Of a DNA stretch of 29,167 bases, positions 23,141 through 29,167 are shown piece after piece. The translations under genes and the position numbers were made by a program. The notes below the pieces were generated by a model that saw nothing but the letters and a program-made list of their open reading frames with translations, was not told the origin of the DNA and did no database searches. Source of the DNA: Flavobacterium sp. GTDB lineage: Bacteria; Bacteroidota; Bacteroidia; Flavobacteriales; Flavobacteriaceae. The stretch spans positions 1-29,167 of the forward strand of contig NZ_JAGKWP010000018.1 in assembly GCF_021151785.1 (NCBI RefSeq), written 5' to 3'. Within the stretch, counting starts at the first letter, position 1. The number at the start of each line of letters is the position of its first letter.

Positions 23141-25405
23141 TTAATGATTGTGTTTTTCTTCTTTATTATTATCTTTTATTTTAAATCGTAAACCCGCATA
23201 AAACATCCTACCAAAAACAGGACCATAAATCATTGTACTATCAAAATAAGTCCCAAAAGGATCATCAGAAGCTATAATTGCATTGGTCTGTTTGAAATTA
23301 CCCAAGTTCTCCCCTCCTACATAAACTTCAAAAACACTTGAAAAAGTTCGAGTTACTTGTGCATTAACCAACTGATATGGTTGGGTCTTATTATCTAATT
23401 GGTAAACAATTGGATTTGAACCTGTGTTTGGTAATCTTTGTGCTCCAATCCAATTGAAAGTAGCATCAAATTTCCACTGCTGACCTTTATCTTTAATATG
23501 AGTCTCATAAGCCACATTAGCAAAAAATCGATGTTTAGCTTGCAACGGTTTTTCTAAAAGTCCTGTTTGATAATCTGTTTTAACATTTAAATATTTATAG
23601 GCCGTTCTAATATCTAAATGAGTAAGAATATTAAAATTTAATTCCATTTGAAAAGATTTTGCATAACTTTTCCCATTCAAATTTGAAAAAACTACTGCTC
23701 TAGGGTTTTCTAAATCTACCACTACTTGATTTTTAAAATCAGTCATATAGTAGTCGAGTACAAATTCATGTTGCCTGCCTAATAAAGAAAACTTCTGGTT
23801 AAAACTCATACCATAATTCCAAGCAATTTCTGGATTAAGTCCATACAATTTTCCTTGTGACTCTTGAATAACAATGGCTCTAGAACTAGCTAATAAATTA
23901 ATATTTTCTGCAAAAATGTTTGCTGCCCGCTTACCTCTTCCTGCAGAAACGCGTAGTGTTGTTTTTTCAAAAGGAGAATATTTTAGATGCGCTCTAGGTG
24001 TGAAAAAAGCACCCAATCTATTATGTTGATCTACTCGTGCTCCTAAAACAAAACTCAAATTATTTAAATTATCATATGAATATTCAAAAAACGCACCTAA
24101 TGAATTATCTTTTCGGTCAAAGTTTCTTGAAAAATTAACGGCTAAATTTTCTTCAAATTGATCAAAAGTAAAATTAATCCCGCTAATAAACTTATTTTTT
24201 GTATTGTCAATAATTGAATTGAACAATAGATTGGCAAAATAACTTTTATGCTTTATATCATGAATACCGCTTCCGAACAAACTACTTTGCTTATTGTATT
24301 GAAATGCTTGCTGGAATCCTAAACTTTGAAAAGGCATATCAGGAAAAACATAACCTATTTTATTAGATAATTCTATTTTTTCTGTATCAACTTGACTGCC
24401 CCACAAAGAAGAAGATTCATTTCTTGAATACCCTACTTGTCCACCTGTTTTTTCATCTTTAAAATACTTGACATTAAAAAAACTAACAATCCCTTTAGCA
24501 GCATCATTATATTGCCAACGATTTAAAATATTCACCTGCTTCCCTAATGGATTATCCATGAAACCATCGTTATTCATGTCGTTAACTTGATTTCTTGTAT
24601 TTCCATGTAATAAAATAAGTGAACTTAATTTATCTGAAAATTGGGTCTTAAAATGGGTATTTATTTCATAACGGCCATCATTAGAAGCATATACATTACC
24701 GTAAAAAGGAACTTCTTTTATAGGCTTTAACAGTTCATAGTTAATTTGACCCGAAACACTTTCATACCCATTAGTTACACTACCCGCTCCTTTGGTAATT
24801 TGGATACTTTCTACCCATGTACCTGGGATAAAATTCAAACCAGTTGCTTGTAAAGCTCCTCGAATAGCTGGTATATTTTCTTCAGACATTAAGATGTACG
24901 GACTCGTTAAACCTAGCATTTTGATTTGTTTATTACCGGTTACCGCATCTGAAAAATTGACATCTATCGATGGATTCGTCTCAAAACTTTCAGATAAATT
25001 ACAACAAGCTGCTTTTTGCAATTCTTTTTGTGATAAATGAATAGTATTAGTTACTGCTTTTACAGATCGGTTCATGGCTTTTTGTTCTCTTTTAACCACT
25101 ACGGTTGCAATCTCTTTTTCTGTATTTTGCTTTTCTAAAACTAAAACAAAATTTTGCACACAACTTTGCTTTTGTTCTAATTTTTTATAACCAAAAGCTT
25201 CTATTAATAAAGTGACTTCTTGATTGCCTTGAATCAGACTAAATAGTCCATTTTGATCTGAAACTAAGGTGATATTTTGTTCCGCAATTGTAATTTGGGC
25301 TTGCGCAACAGGTTGATAATTAGTATCAACAATTTTACCCGAAATACTTGATTGTGCCCAAGTTAACATTGGCATCAACAAAGCTATTAAGATTCTATAA
25401 AACAT
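23141..25405 (-). CDS. TonB-dependent outer-membrane receptor, probable metal uptake
   Basis: The 754-residue receptor has a signal peptide (1-18, ending TWAQ), a carboxypeptidase-D-like beta-sandwich (about 20-95), a plug (about 115-230, including IKMLGLTSPYILMSEENIPAIRG and ITKGAGSVTNGYESVSGQINY) and a 22-strand barrel to the C-terminus, which ends in a His-rich tail (KEEKHNH). Near the plug start there is a vicinal Cys pair (AACCNLSESFETNPSIDV, C134-C135), unusual for substrate-neutral receptors and suited to soft-metal binding. No SusD gene accompanies it, so it is not a glycan utilisation locus. Neighbours on both sides are Cys-rich exported proteins, which makes metal transport the best guess; copper is likely but not certain. 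Confidence 0.9.
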   Translation of the reverse strand: MFYRILIALLMPMLTWAQSSISGKIVDTNYQPVAQAQITIAEQNITLVSDQNGLFSLIQGNQEVTLLIEAFGYKKLEQKQSCVQNFVLVLEKQNTEKEIATVVVKREQKAMNRSVKAVTNTIHLSQKELQKAACCNLSESFETNPSIDVNFSDAVTGNKQIKMLGLTSPYILMSEENIPAIRGALQATGLNFIPGTWVESIQITKGAGSVTNGYESVSGQINYELLKPIKEVPFYGNVYASNDGRYEINTHFKTQFSDKLSSLILLHGNTRNQVNDMNNDGFMDNPLGKQVNILNRWQYNDAAKGIVSFFNVKYFKDEKTGGQVGYSRNESSSLWGSQVDTEKIELSNKIGYVFPDMPFQSLGFQQAFQYNKQSSLFGSGIHDIKHKSYFANLLFNSIIDNTKNKFISGINFTFDQFEENLAVNFSRNFDRKDNSLGAFFEYSYDNLNNLSFVLGARVDQHNRLGAFFTPRAHLKYSPFEKTTLRVSAGRGKRAANIFAENINLLASSRAIVIQESQGKLYGLNPEIAWNYGMSFNQKFSLLGRQHEFVLDYYMTDFKNQVVVDLENPRAVVFSNLNGKSYAKSFQMELNFNILTHLDIRTAYKYLNVKTDYQTGLLEKPLQAKHRFFANVAYETHIKDKGQQWKFDATFNWIGAQRLPNTGSNPIVYQLDNKTQPYQLVNAQVTRTFSSVFEVYVGGENLGNFKQTNAIIASDDPFGTYFDSTMIYGPVFGRMFYAGLRFKIKDNNKEEKHNH

Positions 25406-25439
25406 AAAAAATCAGTTACTTTTTAAACAAATAAACTTG

Positions 25440-25462
25440 GGATTCTACCAAAATTAGAATCC
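25440..25462 (-). other. Intergenic hairpin before the TonB receptor gene
   Basis: Perfect 8-bp inverted repeat GGATTCTA/TAGAATCC with a 7-base loop between the HYC_CC_PP gene and the receptor gene. Only a weak T-rich stretch follows (GTTTATTTGTTT), so it may be an attenuator, a processing site or a partial terminator. Confidence 0.5.
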
Positions 25463-25482
25463 TAACGATTAAAAAGTGCTGA

Positions 25483-25905
25483 TTATGCGTAAAAAATAAA
25501 TTGAGAATAAAGTTTATAAAATGGTGGTGCGTTTGCTTCGCAATAATAATCATAACGAATAGGTTGACGCAAAACTTCTGTAGACTTCTTAAAGACAGGA
25601 AGAGTTTCAGGAAAAAATACTGCCTGAAAAGCAAAATCAAAAGTATTAAAAATTGTGTAATCAATCTTTTTATCTACTTTGATTTCCTGATTAGAACAAC
25701 AACCCTTATCTTCTTGCTCATCTTGATTCATTTGCGGTGAACAACAAGAATCCTCTTCAGTAGAATCAATAATAGAATTTTCTTGATAAACTAAAGAAAC
25801 ATAAGAGATTTCATCGTGACAAAAATGCAAAACAAGACTAGCACTACTATTTATCACGAGGATAAAAAGTGCTAACAACACGCTTATTTGTCTTTTTAAA
25901 ATCAC
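25483..25905 (-). CDS. HYC_CC_PP family exported Cys-rich protein
   Basis: A 140-residue protein with an N-terminal signal/anchor (about 1-24) and the features that give the family its name: H27-F-C29 (for H-Y-C), two Cys pairs (C54-C55 and C69-C70) in an acidic loop, and P127-P128 near the C-terminus (EANAPPFYKL). These fit a soft-metal-binding envelope protein. It precedes the TonB receptor by 77 bp. The start is GTG at 25905; a perfect -7 box (minus strand TACATTTG, 25910-25917) ends only 4 bases before it, so the mRNA would be leaderless. The function is not established; the metal role is inferred from the cysteines and the neighbours. Confidence 0.82.
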   Translation of the reverse strand: MILKRQISVLLALFILVINSSASLVLHFCHDEISYVSLVYQENSIIDSTEEDSCCSPQMNQDEQEDKGCCSNQEIKVDKKIDYTIFNTFDFAFQAVFFPETLPVFKKSTEVLRQPIRYDYYCEANAPPFYKLYSQFIFYA

Positions 25906-25909
25906 GGAA

Positions 25910-25917
25910 CAAATGTA
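25910..25917 (-). promoter_or_regulatory. -7 box of the metal operon (TACATTTG)
   Basis: A perfect TAnnTTTG match on the minus strand, 4 bases before the GTG start at 25905. A poly-T/A tract lies just upstream in place of a clear TTG. Confidence 0.6.
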
Positions 25918-25949
25918 TTATTTTTTTTTTAAATAAAACACACTATGAA

Positions 25950-27305
25950 CTATATTTCAATCACTTGCCCTAATGTTGGAATCATAATAGGAAAATGATA
26001 TTGTTCTTTTAACTTAATTCTTAATGCATCCAAGGCCATATTTTCTCCATGGATTAAAAACACTTGCTGTGGAGGTAATTCCAATTCTTTCAACCAATTT
26101 ACTAAATCATTTTGATCACCATGTGCAGACAATCCTTCAATTGAAGTAATATTAGCATTCACATCGTAATACTTTCCATGCATTTTAATCTCTTTTTCTC
26201 CTTCTAATAATCTTCTTCCTCGAGTTCCTTCTGCTTGATATCCAACTAATACAATAGTATTTTCAGGTTTCACAATATAGTGTTCAAGATAAGCTAAAAC
26301 CCTTCCTCCAGTAATCATTCCACTTGCAGCAATAACTACTTTAGGTTTAGGATTATATATGGTATCAATGGTCTCTTCAAACTTGGTTACAAGCGTAAAC
26401 ATCTCATCCATTTCTTTACATGCTTTAGGCGTTAATTTGTGCCATTTCAAATTATTTTGAAAAGTATCTAACACATTAATTCCCATAGGAGTATCAATTA
26501 CATAACCTATTTTAGGTATTCTATTCTGCTTTCTCAATTGCCATAGCAAATACATTACAGTTTGAACACGTTCTACGGCAAAACTTGGAATAACTACATT
26601 GCCGTTTGCCTCATAAGTTGAATTAATAATTGACTCTAAGAACAATAATGTATCTTCCTGAGGATGAATTCGATTTCCATAGGTGCTTTCTAAAAACACA
26701 AAATCAGCTTTTTTGGGCTTTTTAGGAGGAAACATCAACACGTCATCATCTTGACCAATATCCCCCGAAAATACTAGAATTTTATTTTCCACATGTAATT
26801 CTATAGAACAAGCACCTAAAATATGTCCAGCATAGAACAATTTAAACCAACAATTATCAGCAAGTTGAACTTCTACACCTTCCTCAACCACACGAAAATG
26901 AGGTAAAACTTTCTCCGCTTCCTCTACCGAATATAAAGGCATTGCAGGTTTGTGTTTTGAATAAGTTTCTTTATTTGCTTTCTCTGCCTCTTCTTCTTGA
27001 ATTTTCGCACTATCCTCTAAAATCAGTCTAGTTATTTCTTTCGTGGGATGTGAACAAAATATTTTTCCTTTAAAGCCATCAGCTACTAATTTAGGTAAAT
27101 AACCACAATGATCCAGATGCCCGTGTGTCAACAATACAAAATCAATAGTATTAGGCAAAATTGGAAGGGGTTCCCAATTCATTTCACGTAAATTTTTTAA
27201 CCCTTGAAACATTCCGCAATCAATCAATATTCGTAATTGGTTTGTTTCAACTAAAATTTTGGAACCTGTTACCGTTCCTGCCGCTCCTAAAAAATATAAT
27301 TTCAT
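25950..27305 (-). CDS. Beta-CASP metallo-beta-lactamase-fold hydrolase (RNase-like)
   Basis: A 451-residue predicted zinc-dependent RNA-processing enzyme of the CPSF73/Ysh1-like bacterial type. The metal motifs are complete: H61-G-H63-L-D65-H66, H161, D182, and after the inserted beta-CASP domain (about 200-365, starting at E206 in ESTYG) the conserved H395 (LSAHGDQ) and H419 (LIHGE). GKNITY-type variations apart, AASGMITGGR (326-335) is the typical beta-CASP loop. It begins 7 bp after the ATP-cone/nuclease gene, so the two are translated from one mRNA. Cytosolic, no signal peptide. The RNA substrate is unknown. Confidence 0.93.
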   Translation of the reverse strand: MKLYFLGAAGTVTGSKILVETNQLRILIDCGMFQGLKNLREMNWEPLPILPNTIDFVLLTHGHLDHCGYLPKLVADGFKGKIFCSHPTKEITRLILEDSAKIQEEEAEKANKETYSKHKPAMPLYSVEEAEKVLPHFRVVEEGVEVQLADNCWFKLFYAGHILGACSIELHVENKILVFSGDIGQDDDVLMFPPKKPKKADFVFLESTYGNRIHPQEDTLLFLESIINSTYEANGNVVIPSFAVERVQTVMYLLWQLRKQNRIPKIGYVIDTPMGINVLDTFQNNLKWHKLTPKACKEMDEMFTLVTKFEETIDTIYNPKPKVVIAASGMITGGRVLAYLEHYIVKPENTIVLVGYQAEGTRGRRLLEGEKEIKMHGKYYDVNANITSIEGLSAHGDQNDLVNWLKELELPPQQVFLIHGENMALDALRIKLKEQYHFPIMIPTLGQVIEI

Positions 27306-27312
27306 AATAGAT

Positions 27313-28131
27313 TTATAATTGATGTGACTCTGACAATATTTTTCTTATTCTGTTTTTACTAATTTCTAGTTTTTCTAACCAATCATTCTGTTCAATTAAG
27401 TCTTTAACTGTGATGATATCCACCGCTAATAGTTTCTCCTTTTCAAATTGCGTTAAGGTTGTCAAACAAGTTATTGGATAGATTTTATATTGATCAATAA
27501 TTTCTCGTAATCCTTTTTTTAATGGATAATCCCAACTTAACATTTCTAGTTGGTAACCAGTACCAAACTTTATGGCCTCTTCTGTAAACTTATTATTTGT
27601 AACGATTAGACAACTATTAATAGCTCTATTGCGCCCAAAAAGCCTATAACTTCTATCTTTTAAGTCATTAAAGCGAGAAAGGATATACATTGGAATTTTA
27701 ACATCTGATTTAGCATCATTGCTAGAATGAAACTTACATTCTATCATTTTTACTAAATCGTTTTTAAGGAGCAAAACATCTATTTCATGAGATACACATT
27801 TCCCATTCAATACTACATTAGTTGTCGCTTCAAAACCAAGACATTCATGAATCTTGGCAATATATTTTTCAAAATAAAAACCAGCCGGCCCTAAACCTAA
27901 TATGGCTGTTCTCAAATTATAACGAGCCGCATGAACATTAGCAGAATTTTTTAATAATTGAAAAGCTAGTTTATAAATTTTTTTTGAGGATATGCCGTCG
28001 TATAACTGCATTTCAATTTTATTTAAAATTTCAGCTACAACTTCATCACTAGCTCCAGATTTTTTTAGAGACCCACTTAATTTGGACTTGTCATACTCAA
28101 CTAATTCGCCAGAAAATTTCACTACCTTCAT
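27313..28131 (-). CDS. ATP-cone fused to a PD-(D/E)XK (Mrr-like) nuclease domain
   Basis: A 272-residue fusion. Residues 1-85 read like an ATP-cone, the nucleotide-sensing module of NrdR and class I/III ribonucleotide reductases (VVKFSGELVEYDKSKLSGSLKKSGAS...). Residues 82-200 match the Mrr_cat restriction-endonuclease fold: G-F-Y-F-E88, then E116-I-D118 and E131-C-K133, i.e. a complete PD-(D/E)XK active site. The last 50 residues (LTQFEKEKLLAVDIITVKDLIEQ...) look like a helix-hairpin-helix-type DNA-binding end. It is 7 bp upstream of the beta-CASP gene and 30 bp after the exosortase-associated gene. It may be a nucleotide-gated nuclease; substrate and trigger are unknown. Confidence 0.8.
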   Translation of the reverse strand: MKVVKFSGELVEYDKSKLSGSLKKSGASDEVVAEILNKIEMQLYDGISSKKIYKLAFQLLKNSANVHAARYNLRTAILGLGPAGFYFEKYIAKIHECLGFEATTNVVLNGKCVSHEIDVLLLKNDLVKMIECKFHSSNDAKSDVKIPMYILSRFNDLKDRSYRLFGRNRAINSCLIVTNNKFTEEAIKFGTGYQLEMLSWDYPLKKGLREIIDQYKIYPITCLTTLTQFEKEKLLAVDIITVKDLIEQNDWLEKLEISKNRIRKILSESHQL

Positions 28132-28161
28132 AAGAAAATATTTCTATAAAGGTACAAAAAA

Positions 28162-28605
28162 TTATTGCTCTTTCTTTTGATAAAAAAAAGCAGGAATAAA
28201 TAAAATCAAAAATAAAGGTTGAATCAAAAATCTTCTCACATAAAACAAGACTAAATAGTCAGGCTTTTTTGAAAAAAGTAACAAACCAAATAATACTGAT
28301 ATTAAAATCAGGAAAAAGATAATTAACAATAGAATTGTCAAATTTGTTATAGATTTCTGTCTAAATAAAGTTTGAATAATCAGAATAGAAAAAAAACTAT
28401 TTAAGGAATATCTCAACAACAATCCCAAAAAAAGCTTCATCCCTTCATATTTCGGTAAATCTTGATTTTGAAAATTATCTTTAAAAAAGTCTAAAAAAGG
28501 ATCGTAAAACCAATCTCTTTCAAAAGCACGAATACTTATAAGACCAAAAGTAAAAAGTAATATCCAAAACAAACGTCTTTTACTTTTTATCAACCCTTGT
28601 TCCAT
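28162..28605 (-). CDS. Exosortase F system-associated membrane protein
   Basis: A 147-residue integral membrane protein with about four hydrophobic helices (about 12-28, 55-80, 86-113, 123-141) and a basic N-terminus (MEQGLIKSKRRLFW). It overlaps the xrtF gene by 26 bp and is the regular partner of XrtF in Flavobacteria. No catalytic motif is seen; a supporting role in protein sorting or in the surface-anchor pathway is inferred from constant linkage. Confidence 0.85.
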   Translation of the reverse strand: MEQGLIKSKRRLFWILLFTFGLISIRAFERDWFYDPFLDFFKDNFQNQDLPKYEGMKLFLGLLLRYSLNSFFSILIIQTLFRQKSITNLTILLLIIFFLILISVLFGLLLFSKKPDYLVLFYVRRFLIQPLFLILFIPAFFYQKKEQ

Positions 28606-29137
28606 ATACTGAAAATTTAGTTACCCATATAATCCACAATAAAAAAACAACACCGTAAATTACCAATGGAAATACAGTACCGTGAAGCAAATGCTCAAAT
28701 TGAGGATAATAATATAGAGAAACACACAATAATACAATCCTTAAAATATTTAAAACATAAATTAACATTGCTCCTATTAACATAAAAAGTAATGCCTTTT
28801 TAAAATTAGATGAAAAAGCAAAAACAAATGATGCAAAAAGTATAATTACACTAATAGCATTACACCCTTCTACTATCCTTGCAACATATTTTCCTTTGTA
28901 AATAAGCTTAAAAGAAGCTTCAAACTCGTGCTTAAAAAGTTTACAATCTTTACCAAAAAAAAGAAAAGTGTTCTTTGTTTGATTTGCAACATGAGTCGTA
29001 ATTGCATCCACTTCCTTACGCTCTATGGAATAGCTATTCAAAAAAAACTTATAAAGCATAGTGATAAGCAAATAGAACATCAAAAACTTAAATAAGAAAA
29101 CGAAGAATGGTTTATGCTGACCAAATACTTTTTTCAA
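28580..29137 (-). CDS. xrtF: Exosortase family protein XrtF
   Basis: An integral-membrane cysteine transpeptidase-like enzyme of the exosortase family, thought to cut C-terminal sorting tags on exported proteins. The 185 residues have about five membrane helices and the catalytic set: C92 in VEGCNAISV, R133 in NILRIVLL and a His in FEHLLHGTVFP (H149 or H152). The frame has no ATG at a useful place; the TTG at 29137 is the first possible start and is followed by MKKVFGQHK-like residues, while the next Met (20) would cut into helix 1. A perfect -7 box (minus strand TATTTTTG, 29154-29161) lies 16 bases upstream. No sorting-tagged substrate gene is in the window. Confidence 0.9.
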   Translation of the reverse strand: MKKVFGQHKPFFVFLFKFLMFYLLITMLYKFFLNSYSIERKEVDAITTHVANQTKNTFLFFGKDCKLFKHEFEASFKLIYKGKYVARIVEGCNAISVIILFASFVFAFSSNFKKALLFMLIGAMLIYVLNILRIVLLCVSLYYYPQFEHLLHGTVFPLVIYGVVFLLWIIWVTKFSVYGTRVDKK

Positions 29138-29153
29138 AATAATTAATTTTTAA

Positions 29154-29161
29154 CAAAAATA
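29154..29161 (-). promoter_or_regulatory. -7 box of the xrtF operon (TATTTTTG)
   Basis: A perfect TAnnTTTG match on the minus strand, 16 bases before the TTG start of xrtF. The -33 region lies beyond the window. It probably serves xrtF, its partner, the ATP-cone nuclease and the beta-CASP gene, which are spaced by 30 bp or less. Confidence 0.6.
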
Positions 29162-29167
29162 TAATTT

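Noticed and set aside
23141..25405. Polysaccharide utilisation locus (SusC-like)
   Set aside because: The receptor is much shorter than SusC proteins, and no SusD, glycoside hydrolase or sensor gene accompanies it.
1..29167. CRISPR array, rRNA, IS element
   Set aside because: The only regular repeat array (1707-1818) has 11-bp units too short for CRISPR; no transposase or rRNA sequence was seen.

Overview
The window is a low-GC chromosomal segment of a flavobacterium (Bacteroidota, Flavobacteriaceae; Flavobacterium or a close relative). Four observations support this: the gliding/type IX secretion genes gldKLMN, an exosortase F pair, TonB-dependent receptor and HYC_CC_PP families, and repeated matches to the Bacteroidota promoter form TTG-N17..23-TAnnTTTG with few Shine-Dalgarno sequences.

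Layout. Positions 1-1930 are an accessory patch: the 5' part of a secreted-protein gene, a divergent small HTH regulator with a palindrome between the two, and a tyrosine recombinase of the IntDOT type. In front of the recombinase lies an array of six TTGCAACCC-type direct repeats at about 22-bp phase. The recombinase region faces the 3' end of the first of two identical initiator tRNA(fMet) genes (1932-2160), which have their own promoter and terminator. Next, on the minus strand, come groES-groEL (a promoter overlapped by an inverted repeat, and strong terminators), then a tight envelope operon: miaB, sigma-54 activator, lptE, TPR protein, secG.

On the plus strand (9096-18582) topA is followed 6 bp later by an arginase-fold protein that has lost most of its metal ligands, then by gldK, gldL, gldM and gldN, the trans-envelope core of the type IX secretion/gliding motor. 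A strong terminator closes the gld block, and the promoter for a DadA-like FAD oxidoreductase is embedded in that terminator. A DUF983 membrane protein and an ABC-F ATPase are divergently transcribed from a short shared promoter region.

The rest (21012-29167) is on the minus strand. Read in transcription order it holds exosortase XrtF and its partner, an ATP-cone/PD-(D/E)XK nuclease fusion followed 7 bp later by a beta-CASP metallo-hydrolase, a probable metal (copper-like) cassette (HYC_CC_PP protein, TonB receptor, secreted HMA-like protein), a DUF1761 membrane protein and a FemAB/GNAT-like acyltransferase.

Most genes are conserved core functions of flavobacteria. The less explained items are the iteron array by the integrase, the ATP-cone nuclease/beta-CASP pair, the degenerate arginase beside gldKLMN, the compact terminator-promoter fusion at 17485-17522, and the sigma-54 activator that lacks a sensor domain in an outer-membrane biogenesis operon. 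All functional calls come from reading the sequence; no database search was run.
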